From JAHJBR01 sp040757035 (GTDB taxonomy: Archaea > Micrarchaeota > Micrarchaeia > Anstonellales > Bilamarchaeaceae): a DNA stretch of 11,215 nt. Under the pieces are notes generated by a model. It ran no database searches. It was given only the letters and a program-made list of their open reading frames with translations, and had not been told where the DNA came from. The translations under genes and the position numbers were made by a program. The stretch spans positions 1-11,215 of the forward strand of contig JBFLYM010000031.1 in NCBI GenBank assembly GCA_040757035.1, read 5' to 3'. Below, in pieces: positions 1 through 7,404 of this stretch. Each line of letters begins with the position of its first letter. Positions within the stretch are counted from its first letter, which is position 1.

Positions 1-129
1 TATTGGCATGCGATAACTCCAAGAACTATTCCACCACGCAAAACTCAGTTGCATAATAAGAAGAAAAACAAGAAAATACTTGATCGCGCTTTTTGTTTTT
101 GTTTTGATGCTATTTATTTTGAGTTTCAT
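1..129 (-). CDS. Secreted surface protein, N-terminus only (DUF2341-like start), cut by left window edge
   Basis: Reading the minus strand from 129 to base 1 gives 43 open codons with no stop. The N-region is Lys-rich (KTKTKSAIK, residues 9-17). A hydrophobic core follows (YFLVFLLIMQLSFA, 18-31), with a likely cleavage after SFA31. The mature chain would begin WWNSSWSYRMPI. A WWNxSWxYR start right after the signal peptide is typical of archaeal secreted proteins with a DUF2341-type sugar-binding-like domain, so I infer an exported or surface-anchored protein. In-frame ATGs also exist at 144 and 168. I chose 129 because it gives the most compact signal peptide and lies about 26 bases from a TTTAAAAA box, fitting a leaderless transcript. 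The gene diverges from csl4. Certain: an exported N-terminus. Less certain: domain family and exact start. Confidence 0.7.
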   Translation of the reverse strand, partial: MKLKINSIKTKTKSAIKYFLVFLLIMQLSFAWWNSSWSYRMPI

Positions 130-151
130 ACTGTTAATTTGCATGTAAAAG

Positions 152-160
152 TTTTTAAAT
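152..160 (-). promoter_or_regulatory. Candidate TATA box for the left-edge secreted gene
   Basis: The minus strand reads ATTTAAAAA here. Its centre is about 26 bases upstream of the ATG at 129, the distance expected for a leaderless archaeal transcript. No GGTGAT-like site precedes that ATG. The box is nearly symmetric and might also serve the divergent csl4 operon, which would then carry a leader of about 50 bases. The whole 130-224 region is AT-rich, so support is moderate. Confidence 0.35.
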
Positions 161-224
161 GTCCACATTAATACATTAAAAGATGATAATGATAAAGGAT
201 AATGCTTCCAAACCGCAGTTGTTT

Positions 225-230
225 GGTGAT
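225..230 (+). promoter_or_regulatory. Shine-Dalgarno site that decides the csl4 start
   Basis: GGTGAT, complementary to the archaeal 16S rRNA 3' end, lies four bases before the ATG at 235. The in-frame ATG at 202 has no comparable site. The same hexamer precedes rpoL and the small gene at 9321, so it is the usual site in this genome. Confidence 0.7.
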
Positions 231-234
231 AAGA

Positions 235-810
235 ATGGAAAGAAGTAATTTTGCAATTCCCGGAAAACATGTTGGAACGATTGAAGAAGCACTTCCTAGC
301 AGAGGTACTCGCGAGGAAAATCATGAGATATATGCCACGCTTTCAGGACAGATAATAAGAGAGCACGGCGAAATCAGCGTGATCTCAAAGAAAGAAATAT
401 TACCAATTCAACCCAGTCAAATAGTTTATGGAATTGTAATAGATGTAATGGACCAACTCGCACTTGTGGAAATTGAACCAATAATAAGAGGAAGAGAAAG
501 ATTTGTTCCGCCGTCAGATTATGGTGTACTCAGAGTGATGAATATACGGGACGGTTTTGTACCGAGCGCAAAAAACGAAATGAAACGCGGAGACTTGATT
601 AAAGCGAGGGTTGAAGAATTGAAATTAGGTATTTCACTTTCTACAAAAGCATTTGATTTAGGGATAGTAAGAGCATATTGCGATATATGTAGGAACGAAA
701 TGAATTTGATCGATTCAATCTTAAAATGTTCAAAATGTGGAAGAGTGTGTAAAAGAAAAATTTCAAAATCGTACGGACACGAAATAATGCTTAATGAAAT
801 AAAAATTTAA
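235..810 (+). CDS. csl4: Exosome complex RNA-binding subunit Csl4
   Basis: This is a 191-residue cap subunit of the archaeal RNA exosome, which binds RNA and recruits DnaG to the Rrp41/Rrp42 core in the cytoplasm. The N-terminal domain (about 5-60) carries the family-like start FAIPGKHVGTIEEALPSRGT (residues 6-25). An S1-type beta barrel follows (about 62-140; QIVYGIVIDVMDQLALVEI, then RGDLIKARV). The C-terminal zinc ribbon has C149xxC152 and C165xxC168. Length matches archaeal Csl4. An in-frame ATG at 202 would add 11 residues (MLPNRSCLVIR), but I prefer 235 because GGTGAT lies just upstream and family alignment starts there. It is first in an operon with rpoL 75 bases downstream, a neighbourhood known in Euryarchaeota. 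Identification is firm. Confidence 0.93.
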   Translation: MERSNFAIPGKHVGTIEEALPSRGTREENHEIYATLSGQIIREHGEISVISKKEILPIQPSQIVYGIVIDVMDQLALVEIEPIIRGRERFVPPSDYGVLRVMNIRDGFVPSAKNEMKRGDLIKARVEELKLGISLSTKAFDLGIVRAYCDICRNEMNLIDSILKCSKCGRVCKRKISKSYGHEIMLNEIKI

Positions 811-872
811 AAAAATTCAAAAAATCTGAAGAATGTGAAGAAAAACAATGGAAAAACACTGAAAAAAGATTT

Positions 873-879
873 GGGTGAT
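873..879 (+). promoter_or_regulatory. Shine-Dalgarno site of rpoL
   Basis: GGGTGAT ends six bases before the ATG at 886. It is the strongest ribosome binding site in the window. The 811-872 gap before it is A-rich, with no open gene and no clear terminator, fitting co-transcription with csl4. Confidence 0.65.
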
Positions 880-885
880 TAAAGG

Positions 886-1149
886 ATGGAAATAAAAATT
901 TTAAATTGCGAAAAGACTGCTTTGGAATTGGAATTGTATGGATGCGATAGTGCAATCCAAGAACTTATTACAAATAAACTTTCACAAAATGATGCAGTAG
1001 AATTCGTATCTTATAAGATAGATCACCCGTTAACCGAACGGTACAAAATGATAGTAAAAACAAAAAATAAAGATGCAATTGATGTTACTACTGCAGCAAT
1101 AAACGAGTTAAGAAACGATATTATTGAATTCAAAAAAGCGTTAAAGTAA
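886..1149 (+). CDS. rpoL: DNA-directed RNA polymerase subunit L (Rpb11/RpoL)
   Basis: This 87-residue protein is the archaeal counterpart of eukaryotic Rpb11. It pairs with subunit D through an alpha-like dimerisation fold to nucleate RNA polymerase assembly. The family signature is clear: the MEIKIL start, then the YKIDHPL block at 43-49 (Tyr43, Asp46, His47-Pro48-Leu49), a beta strand MIVKTK at 55-60, and a long C-terminal helix from about 63 to 87. Length is normal for archaeal RpoL, with no insertion or deletion. A GGGTGAT site fixes the start. The gene sits between csl4 and a signal peptidase gene, with 75- and 29-base gaps, so the three are likely co-transcribed. Confidence 0.93.
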   Translation: MEIKILNCEKTALELELYGCDSAIQELITNKLSQNDAVEFVSYKIDHPLTERYKMIVKTKNKDAIDVTTAAINELRNDIIEFKKALK

Positions 1150-1168
1150 TTGGTTTCTTAAAAAAGAC

Positions 1169-1173
1169 AGGAG
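1169..1173 (+). promoter_or_regulatory. Shine-Dalgarno site supporting a GTG start
   Basis: AGGAG ends five bases before the GTG at 1179. It supports that GTG as the start of the signal peptidase gene. Confidence 0.5.
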
Positions 1174-1178
1174 AGCGT

Positions 1179-2201
1179 GTGAATTTTAAAGAACGATTGG
1201 AAGAATTTGTTAAATTAGATAGTGGTATTGTACAGATATTTATTTTAATTGTTACATTTACTTTTTATCTTATTACAAAAGATGCGCCGCAATATAGGCA
1301 CATCGCACCTATATTCGGAATTTTAGTTGCAGTTGAATTTATTGTGTTTGTTGCTTTAGAAATAAAAAAAGGAGCAGAAAAACACGGTATAAAAAACGAA
1401 ATTTTGGATATAGCAAAATCTCTTGGTGTTGTACTTTTAATTTGGCTTTTTATTTCAATAATTTTACGTACTTCTGTTCCGATAAGCGCTGTAGTTTCTT
1501 GTTCCATGCTTCCGAATTTACAAAGGGGGGATTTGGCTATTATCCGTGGCGTTTCGGCATCAGAGATTACTGCCTCCGAAATAAATGTAAGCCTGGATGA
1601 ATTCAAAAAAATTATCACACCGAAAACTAGGGTTTATTCGCCATACAAAAATTTTACTGTAAATGGCTCAATTTTTTCTTACTGCCAGGCTTATAAAAAC
1701 CATGATTCTGTATGTGAAGATTTTATCCGCGAACCTGAACGATTTGTTGAGCAGCGTGGTCCATTAATTTTTACATACTCAAAATGCAAAAGGAAAACTT
1801 TAAATGCTGATACTTTTGAAGAACAACAGTGCGTAATTTCAATTTTACACAACGGAAAAATGTACAAAACCAACCTCTCAAATAGTATTGTGGTTTACCA
1901 GCCAAATAATGGTGATTTATTTTCATATACAGGAGATATAATCCATCGGGTATACCTAAAAATAAATGTAGATGGACAAGAATATTTTCTTACGAAAGGA
2001 GACAACAACAATATTTTTGACATGCAATTTTTTGATTATCGCAGGCAACTGGCGAATACTCCTTTTCAGGAAAAAAATATAAAGGGCGCGACTATATTTA
2101 CGATTCCATATATAGGTTATTTTAAGCTCTTTCTTTCAGGTTTTGTTGAAGAAACATTCTACTGCAACACAAATTTGTTTTTTTCGCGAAGCGAATTATA
2201 A
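1179..2201 (+). CDS. Archaeal signal peptidase I (S26B, Sec11-like) with large inserted domain
   Basis: A 340-residue membrane serine protease that should remove signal peptides from exported proteins at the outer face of the membrane. Hydrophobic segments lie at about 18-34, 44-62 and 82-102. Immediately after the third comes S107-C-S109-M-L-P with RGD at 116-118, so Ser109 is the predicted nucleophile. GDIIHRV (252-258) supplies His256, in place of the bacterial Lys. TKGDNN (272-277) supplies Asp275. GATIFTIPYIGY (303-314) is the last conserved box. Ser and His are 147 residues apart, much more than in Sec11, because of an inserted region (about 125-240) with Cys169, Cys179, Cys203 and Cys218. 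Two extra N-terminal membrane segments are also unusual. The start is GTG with AGGAG upstream. It overlaps the convergent gene by six bases. Family assignment is strong; the insert's role is unknown. Confidence 0.88.
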   Translation: MNFKERLEEFVKLDSGIVQIFILIVTFTFYLITKDAPQYRHIAPIFGILVAVEFIVFVALEIKKGAEKHGIKNEILDIAKSLGVVLLIWLFISIILRTSVPISAVVSCSMLPNLQRGDLAIIRGVSASEITASEINVSLDEFKKIITPKTRVYSPYKNFTVNGSIFSYCQAYKNHDSVCEDFIREPERFVEQRGPLIFTYSKCKRKTLNADTFEEQQCVISILHNGKMYKTNLSNSIVVYQPNNGDLFSYTGDIIHRVYLKINVDGQEYFLTKGDNNNIFDMQFFDYRRQLANTPFQEKNIKGATIFTIPYIGYFKLFLSGFVEETFYCNTNLFFSRSEL

Positions 2202-4037
2202 ATGTTCAAAATATTTATCTATAACTTCTTTTTTAAGTCCCAATTCAAGCGCCATCAACATTCTTGAAGCGATGAGCAGTTCAAGTTTTGTTATTTTCCC
2301 ATTTTCAAATTCTTTATATTTTTCCTGATTATTGGCATGAATATATTTCAAAAGTTCTTCTTCTTTCATATTTATTATGGAAAGCACTTTTTCCATTTCT
2401 TCGTCCCTAGATGCTTCAAGTGCCTCATGTTTTTTGCTTTGAATAAGCGAAGAAATCTCTTTTCTTATCGTGTTTTTAAGCGAAAGAAATCCTTTTTGAT
2501 ATGAAAATTTTATTTCTTCTATGCGTCCATCAATCTTTTTAACAACATAATTATCGTTTTTAAATAAAGCCACATTACATAGTTTTTGAAGTATAATTTC
2601 ATGTTCTTTCAAAAAGAACAGTTCGTATTTATCGCTTAATGTTTCACATTGTACTTTAAGATTGTCTAGATCTGAAACTAATATATCATAAATTACTTTT
2701 CTTTTTTCCATATTGTTTGCTGCAATTTTTAGTGAAGATGAAAATGCACCTAATATTTTTGAAAGTTGTTCGTGATACTCTTTTATAAGACTTTCTTTCG
2801 CCACCGAAAGTTCTGTATTTTGAGCTATTTCAGTTGAATTAAAAAGGAGCGTGGGATATGAAACTTTTATTTTTGGTGTTTCTTCTTTCATAGAAAATAA
2901 TCGTCTTAATTTTGCAATTTCCTCTGTAATTTTTCGTCTTTCTGCAGTACTTTTTTCAGCGAATAATTGCTTTGTGAGTTCAATCATTCTCTTTTTTATT
3001 TCAAAAAGATTCTCTTTTTCTGGTTCACGCGGTATTGTGCTTTCTATTTCATTATACACTCGTTCAGCAACCTGCTCTGGCGATGAAGAAAGCAAGGAAG
3101 GAATAATAAGTGAAATCGGTTCATGTTTTGCGATATATGGGATTTCTGAATTTTCTGAAACTTCACTCATAATTTCCTTTGTTTCTTGTGAAAATATCTC
3201 TTTGGATACCGGTTTTTCTATATTTTCTTGCACTTCTTTCATCTCCTTTGATTCAATTACTTTTTCTGGTTTTTCATCATATTTTTTATCTATTTCAAAA
3301 TCCCTTTCAAATTCAAAAATAGGCCCCTCCACTAACTTTTTTTGGGTAACTTCTGGTTTAATTTCCGATTTATCCTGTTTAATTGCCTCTATTTTATCAT
3401 GTTTTTCGACATGTTTCTCACTGGATTCTTCTTTAATTTCGGTTTGTTTGGATGACGACACAAGTTCGGCAATGCGTGTTTCTACATCACTCTTTTTTGT
3501 TTGTTCTTCATGTGCTGCTTCTTTGCGGACTGAAAAATTGCTTTCGAATGTAAATATATCTGGTTTAGTTTCGGTTTGTTTGGTCGTTTCGGTTTGTAAA
3601 TCTGTTTCTTTTATTTTTTCCTTTATACTTTCTTTTTCTTCTTTTTTTTCTAGTTGAACCGAAGATTGTGGTTGCAGAGGATGAGAAGGTGGAGGAGAAA
3701 GTTGGGAGGAAATTGACTGAGAAGAGGGAGATTGAGATGATGGCTGAGGTAATGAGGGAGGAAGGATAGAAAATGGAAGAGAAGATGATCTAAGTTGAAT
3801 TGGAGGTTGAGATAACGGAATTTTTTGTGAAATAGATTTGAGCTGTACTCCAGACATCGTTGCTATTTTTTCCATTCTGTCATAACTATTTAGAATATCT
3901 GAATATGTCATATCAACGAATTCTTTTGGAGAAAAATCTATTGTTTTCGGAAGTTCAATAGTTCCGCTCCATGATTTCTTTTTACTTGCCTTTTTTTCTA
4001 TTTCTCTTACTTCATCCGCGAGTTCATCGAAGTCCAT
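2196..4037 (-). CDS. Unrecognised cytoplasmic protein: Pro/Ser/Gln linker, Glu/Lys linker, helical C-terminus
   Basis: I do not recognise this 613-residue protein. It has no signal peptide or membrane segment. A short acidic N-terminal part (1-65) contains DFSPKEFVDMTYSDILNSYD (34-53), which looks structured. Residues 72-128 are a Pro/Ser/Gln-rich linker and 129-290 a Glu/Lys-rich, probably disordered stretch. Two similar short motifs sit in it: IFTFESNF (161-168) and IFEFERDF (240-247). From about 340 to the end the chain is strongly helical with coiled-coil character, ending in a compact helical segment (580-613). It is the third gene of the minus-strand operon, 49 bases after the ATPase gene. 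Context suggests a partner or adaptor of that ATPase, the two IFxFExxF motifs being possible docking sites. That role is inference only. Confidence 0.75.
   Translation of the reverse strand: MDFDELADEVREIEKKASKKKSWSGTIELPKTIDFSPKEFVDMTYSDILNSYDRMEKIATMSGVQLKSISQKIPLSQPPIQLRSSSLPFSILPPSLPQPSSQSPSSQSISSQLSPPPSHPLQPQSSVQLEKKEEKESIKEKIKETDLQTETTKQTETKPDIFTFESNFSVRKEAAHEEQTKKSDVETRIAELVSSSKQTEIKEESSEKHVEKHDKIEAIKQDKSEIKPEVTQKKLVEGPIFEFERDFEIDKKYDEKPEKVIESKEMKEVQENIEKPVSKEIFSQETKEIMSEVSENSEIPYIAKHEPISLIIPSLLSSSPEQVAERVYNEIESTIPREPEKENLFEIKKRMIELTKQLFAEKSTAERRKITEEIAKLRRLFSMKEETPKIKVSYPTLLFNSTEIAQNTELSVAKESLIKEYHEQLSKILGAFSSSLKIAANNMEKRKVIYDILVSDLDNLKVQCETLSDKYELFFLKEHEIILQKLCNVALFKNDNYVVKKIDGRIEEIKFSYQKGFLSLKNTIRKEISSLIQSKKHEALEASRDEEMEKVLSIINMKEEELLKYIHANNQEKYKEFENGKITKLELLIASRMLMALELGLKKEVIDKYFEHL
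3659..3795. other. Purine-rich composition island within the Pro/Ser/Gln linker
   Basis: For about 135 bases the plus strand is very purine-rich and richer in G than its surroundings, with recurring GAGGGAG, GAGGAAGGA and GGTGGAGGAG words. On the coding strand this is the C/T-rich stretch encoding the Pro/Ser/Gln linker. It looks like a degenerate simple-sequence expansion. The strand asymmetry is unlike both flanks. Confidence 0.5.
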
Positions 4038-4086
4038 GAATTCACACTACATTGAATCTAAAATAAATCCAAACAAATCGATAAAT

Positions 4087-5613
4087 CTATACCGTCCATT
4101 TTTTATTGTTGGACGCAAGATCATATATGATGTTTTCGTCTAGATAATATTGCGAAACAATGCGTCCAACTTGATCAACGCCGGTATAATCATTGGCAAC
4201 CATCCAGTTAAGTATTTCTGTCTTTTTTTCAAGATCTTCCTTAATTTCATGATCATTCATTCCAGAATAAAGCGAAAGCAAGTCTGCAATCCGCGAAAGT
4301 CCGGCAATCTGTTTCACTTCATCGGTTTTGATATCCCAACGATAAATTATGTGAAAATCGCAATTTTTGTGTATTTCTCCAAATTCAAGTACGCGCCTTA
4401 TGTTAAATCTTCTATGTCTAAACGTAACAACTATACCAGCGAGAGCATCAAGCATCTCCTTCGGAATATTTATTGGTGGATTTGTCAATCTACTCAAAGT
4501 TTGTTCAACATTGTCTGCGTGCAAAGAAGCGTAAACACTATGCCCGGTATGCATCGCCTCAAAAAGTATTTCTGCTTCGCGTTGTCTCCGTATTTCTCCA
4601 ACTATAATGCGATCAGGCCGCATGCGCAGCGCGTTCACCATTAAATCTAGCATTGAAACTTCTCCTTTGCCTTCTGGGTTTGGTTCCCGTGTAACCATTG
4701 GTACCCAATGCAAAAATGAAGGTAAGGTGAGCTCACGTGTATCCTCAATTGAAATTATTCTTTGATTTGAAGGGATTAAACCAGCAAGCGAATTAAGAAA
4801 AGAGGTTTTTCCGCTTCCTGTACCTCCGGATATCACTAATGACAGTTCATTTTGCACGCACATCCAGATAAGCGCCGCAACCTCAGGGGAAACCGTTTTG
4901 TTTTTTATTAGCGTGGTTATACTCCATGGATTTCTTGAAAATTTTCTTATAGTAAGCGTGTTTCCAAAATGTGATATCGGTGAAAGTGTTGAATTTACTC
5001 TATCGCCGTTTGGGAGGTGGGCGTCCAAAAGCGGACTAAGGATATTGATCTGTCTTCCTATTTTTCTCGCAACCAATGAAGAATAATCAAAAATTGTCTC
5101 CTCATTTTTTACTGTAAGATTGCTTTTACACCAACCATATTTTTTATGATAAACCCAGATTGGTTCGCGCGAATTGTTAATTACAACTTCCTCTAATTTT
5201 TCATCTGAAAGCAGTATTTCAATTTCACCGAGCCCAAGCGCATTCTGTAGGAGATAAGAAGCCAATATGCGCTTTTTATCTTCAGTTAAATTTGGGAAAT
5301 TCCTGTCTAAGATTACGAGCGCACCTTCAAAAAATTTCTTTTTTATCTGATCCGATTTTCTTGCATCAAGAATATCCGCTATATCAACCTTGACCTCGCT
5401 TATAAGTTCTGCGCGCAGCGTTGTTTCTAGGATTATTCGTGTATATTCGGCAACTCCAGGGATTATTACTTCATAAAACGGATTGAAATCGTCTCTTTTA
5501 ATTATTTTGATTTCAACCGGAATTCCACTACTTTCAAACTTATAATTGTCTATAATATTTGTCGTTTTTGTCTGCACTATTTTTTTTCTTTCCTCAATTT
5601 TCTTCTCTTCCAT
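4087..5613 (-). CDS. Type IV pilus / type II secretion-type ATPase (TadA/FlaI/VirB11 superfamily)
   Basis: A 508-residue cytoplasmic hexameric ATPase of the kind that powers assembly of type IV pilus-like fibres or secretion. Numbered from the ATG at 5613: N-terminal domain with YEVIIPG near 47; linker region with RKIGRQINILSPLLDAHLPN (183-202) and DRVNSTLSP; Walker A GGTGSGKT (263-270, Lys269); Asp box EDTRE (290-294); Walker B IIVGE (336-340, Glu340); His box MHTGHSVYASLHAD (354-367). All motifs are intact. The C-terminal helical tail resembles archaeal pilus ATPases. An ATG at 5646 would add 11 residues and overlap the upstream gene. I prefer 5613 because GGGTGT precedes it and it sits just after the upstream stop. 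It lies between two coiled-coil genes; no FlaJ/TadC-type platform gene is adjacent. Superfamily certain, system unknown. Confidence 0.92.
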   Translation of the reverse strand: MEEKKIEERKKIVQTKTTNIIDNYKFESSGIPVEIKIIKRDDFNPFYEVIIPGVAEYTRIILETTLRAELISEVKVDIADILDARKSDQIKKKFFEGALVILDRNFPNLTEDKKRILASYLLQNALGLGEIEILLSDEKLEEVVINNSREPIWVYHKKYGWCKSNLTVKNEETIFDYSSLVARKIGRQINILSPLLDAHLPNGDRVNSTLSPISHFGNTLTIRKFSRNPWSITTLIKNKTVSPEVAALIWMCVQNELSLVISGGTGSGKTSFLNSLAGLIPSNQRIISIEDTRELTLPSFLHWVPMVTREPNPEGKGEVSMLDLMVNALRMRPDRIIVGEIRRQREAEILFEAMHTGHSVYASLHADNVEQTLSRLTNPPINIPKEMLDALAGIVVTFRHRRFNIRRVLEFGEIHKNCDFHIIYRWDIKTDEVKQIAGLSRIADLLSLYSGMNDHEIKEDLEKKTEILNWMVANDYTGVDQVGRIVSQYYLDENIIYDLASNNKKWTV

Positions 5614-5620
5614 ATTTTCA

Positions 5621-5626
5621 ACACCC
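5621..5626 (-). promoter_or_regulatory. Shine-Dalgarno-like site for the ATPase start
   Basis: GGGTGT on the minus strand lies seven bases before the ATG at 5613 and a few bases after the stop codon of the upstream gene. Nothing similar precedes the alternative ATG at 5646, so this favours the shorter protein. Confidence 0.4.
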
Positions 5627-5630
5627 AAAA

Positions 5631-7373
5631 TTATTCTTCTTCCCATAATTTTTTAATGAGTTTCCTCAATTCATCTCTTTTTATATCAAATTCTTTCTGT
5701 TCGTCTTCAGTAAGTTTAATACTTTCTTTTATCTCCTTTTTTTTCTTTTCGGTTGTCTTTGCATACTGTTCTAGCTCTTTTTCGCTCGGAACAAAAGAAC
5801 CTGCGCGCATTTCAAGTAGTTCTGCTTCTTTCCCAAGTAATTTGATTTGCTTCGCTATTTTTGTCGCGGATAGATCAAGAGCTTCTATTTTTGCATTTAC
5901 TTCATCAAGCAACTTTTTCTTCTCTACAAGTTTGTCAACGGATGTGGAAAGTTTTTCTATACTTTTATAATCAATCCCTTCTTTAAATTTGACAAGTGAT
6001 GCATCAAATGTTTTTTCTACTACATTGATTTCTTTTTCTATTTTTTCATAATCTACTTCTATTCTCTCAAGTTGGCTAAGGTATTCATTTATAGTATTGG
6101 CTGCCCTTTCCTTTATTTTTTGGAACGTTGAATATGTTGCCGCTTCTTCGTCCAATAATGTAAATATTGCACCACTTTCATCAGCAAGTTTTTTTCTTTC
6201 TTCGCTTATTTTTTTTCTTAATTCGGAAAGACTGGTTATAAGTTTTTCAGTATTCTCAAAAAAAGGCAGCGCTTCATCAACACTATTGCGGAACTTATTC
6301 ATTTTTTCGTCAAGCGCATCACTTCTTTCAATTAATTTATCAATTTCTTCCGAATGAGATTTTCCATCATTTATTTTGAACTGATTTAATGTTTCTTCCG
6401 TGCCTTTGAGCGCCTCAAGAAAATGCGTTGCTTTCTCTTCGTCCTTTTTTACGCGCACTGCCATTTTGACAACATTTTTTTCTATCTCTTCAACCGCACT
6501 GTTGAGGTTTTTGATCTCACGAGTAGATTCTTTAATTGAATTTTCGAGTATCTTTATCTCTTCTTTTGCATTGCTGAGCAGTTTGGAAATTGATTCTGTT
6601 TCGCGAAGCGATTCTTTCTCTTTGTTCATTTCTTGTTTGAATAAGTCATAATCATTGTATATTGATTCAATAGGTTTTTTGATTTCCGAAATATCCACAT
6701 CCGCTTTTGAAATTGAATCAAGAGTATCCTGTACTTTCTTTTCCATAGCCTCTAATTCTTCCTTAAGCGAAGTAATTTCTTTACCAGTTTCCATAATTTT
6801 ATTCATTTGATCGCGTATATCCGAGCCGAGAAGTTCGTTGCGTGTTTTTTCAAGTTGTTCGTGCATGGATTTTACTAAATTTCCAACCTCTACGGTTTTT
6901 CCTTCAAGCTCTTTAATCTTATCTGATACTTTGTAATAATTTTCTTCACTTAGATCTTTAGTCTGCGTCGCATCTGCATTTTTTTTCTCTATCTCATTTA
7001 TCCGCGACATTATTGCACTATAATTTATACCGAATTCGCTTTTCAATGCCGTAATTTCATTAAGTTGAACCAGTGCCTTTTCATCCCGTTCTTTTAGTTC
7101 TTGTAATAATTCGGATTTTTTAGATTCTAATTCTGTTTTCTCGTGAGATATCTCCTCTTCTGTTGGCGAAACCCATTTCAAATAAACTTTTGTGAGCTGA
7201 TATTCAATTGAAATTATTCCCTCGTTTTCAAGCGTATGCGCCCAATCTTCTATACTAGAAATAGATATGTTGAGAAGTTGGGAAGCAACCGTAATTTCTA
7301 TCTTTCCTTTTTCACGAATTAGTTTTATTAATGCGTCAACACCGGTAGATATGAGCATTTCATTAAATTCCAT
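5631..7373 (-). CDS. Winged-helix domain fused to a ~480-residue coiled coil, unrecognised
   Basis: I do not recognise this 580-residue protein as a named family. Residues 8-68 look like a winged helix: a helix ALIKLIREKG, then VASQLLNISISSIEDWAHTL as the helix-turn-helix, then EGIISIEYQLTKVYLKW as the wing. From about 72 to 560 it is almost continuous heptad-like, Glu/Lys-rich helix with few prolines, predicting a long coiled coil. It has no Walker motifs, so it is not an SMC or Rad50 ATPase. It also lacks a signal peptide and membrane segment. It is first in the operon and its stop lies 17 bases from the preferred ATPase start, indicating tight coupling. A structural tether or scaffold for the ATPase is one reading, and a DNA- or protein-binding winged helix another. 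Both are inference. Confidence 0.78.
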   Translation of the reverse strand: MEFNEMLISTGVDALIKLIREKGKIEITVASQLLNISISSIEDWAHTLENEGIISIEYQLTKVYLKWVSPTEEEISHEKTELESKKSELLQELKERDEKALVQLNEITALKSEFGINYSAIMSRINEIEKKNADATQTKDLSEENYYKVSDKIKELEGKTVEVGNLVKSMHEQLEKTRNELLGSDIRDQMNKIMETGKEITSLKEELEAMEKKVQDTLDSISKADVDISEIKKPIESIYNDYDLFKQEMNKEKESLRETESISKLLSNAKEEIKILENSIKESTREIKNLNSAVEEIEKNVVKMAVRVKKDEEKATHFLEALKGTEETLNQFKINDGKSHSEEIDKLIERSDALDEKMNKFRNSVDEALPFFENTEKLITSLSELRKKISEERKKLADESGAIFTLLDEEAATYSTFQKIKERAANTINEYLSQLERIEVDYEKIEKEINVVEKTFDASLVKFKEGIDYKSIEKLSTSVDKLVEKKKLLDEVNAKIEALDLSATKIAKQIKLLGKEAELLEMRAGSFVPSEKELEQYAKTTEKKKKEIKESIKLTEDEQKEFDIKRDELRKLIKKLWEEE

Positions 7374-7389
7374 AATTCTAATTAGAAGT

Positions 7390-7403
7390 AATATTTAATA
7401 AAC
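7390..7403 (-). promoter_or_regulatory. Candidate TATA box for the ATPase operon
   Basis: The minus strand carries TTTATTAAATATTA. The TTTATTAA part is centred about 25 bases upstream of the ATG at 7373, so transcription would start at or next to that ATG (leaderless). No Shine-Dalgarno site is present between box and ATG, which agrees. Confidence 0.45.
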
Positions 7404-7404
7404 C

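Noticed and set aside
1..171. Plus-strand open frame from base 1 to the TAA at 169 as a gene end
   Set aside because: Its residues show no recognisable pattern, while the opposite strand has a clear signal peptide and WWNSSWSYR motif.
202..234. ATG at 202 as the csl4 start
   Set aside because: It adds 11 residues not expected in Csl4 and has no good ribosome binding site, whereas the ATG at 235 has GGTGAT four bases upstream.
2182..2195. TTTCGCGAAGCGA inverted repeat, also found at about 6599, as a REP element or terminator
   Set aside because: Both copies lie in coding sequence, the stem is only five base pairs, and a 13-base match is about what chance gives in this length.
2851..3657. 268-codon plus-strand open frame opposite the third operon gene
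   Set aside because: Its product is a Ser/Phe/Ile-rich mirror of Glu/Lys-rich codons on the other strand, with no start signal; a shadow.
5631..7373. SMC or Rad50-like ATPase
   Set aside because: No Walker A, signature or Walker B motif is present at either end of the coiled coil.
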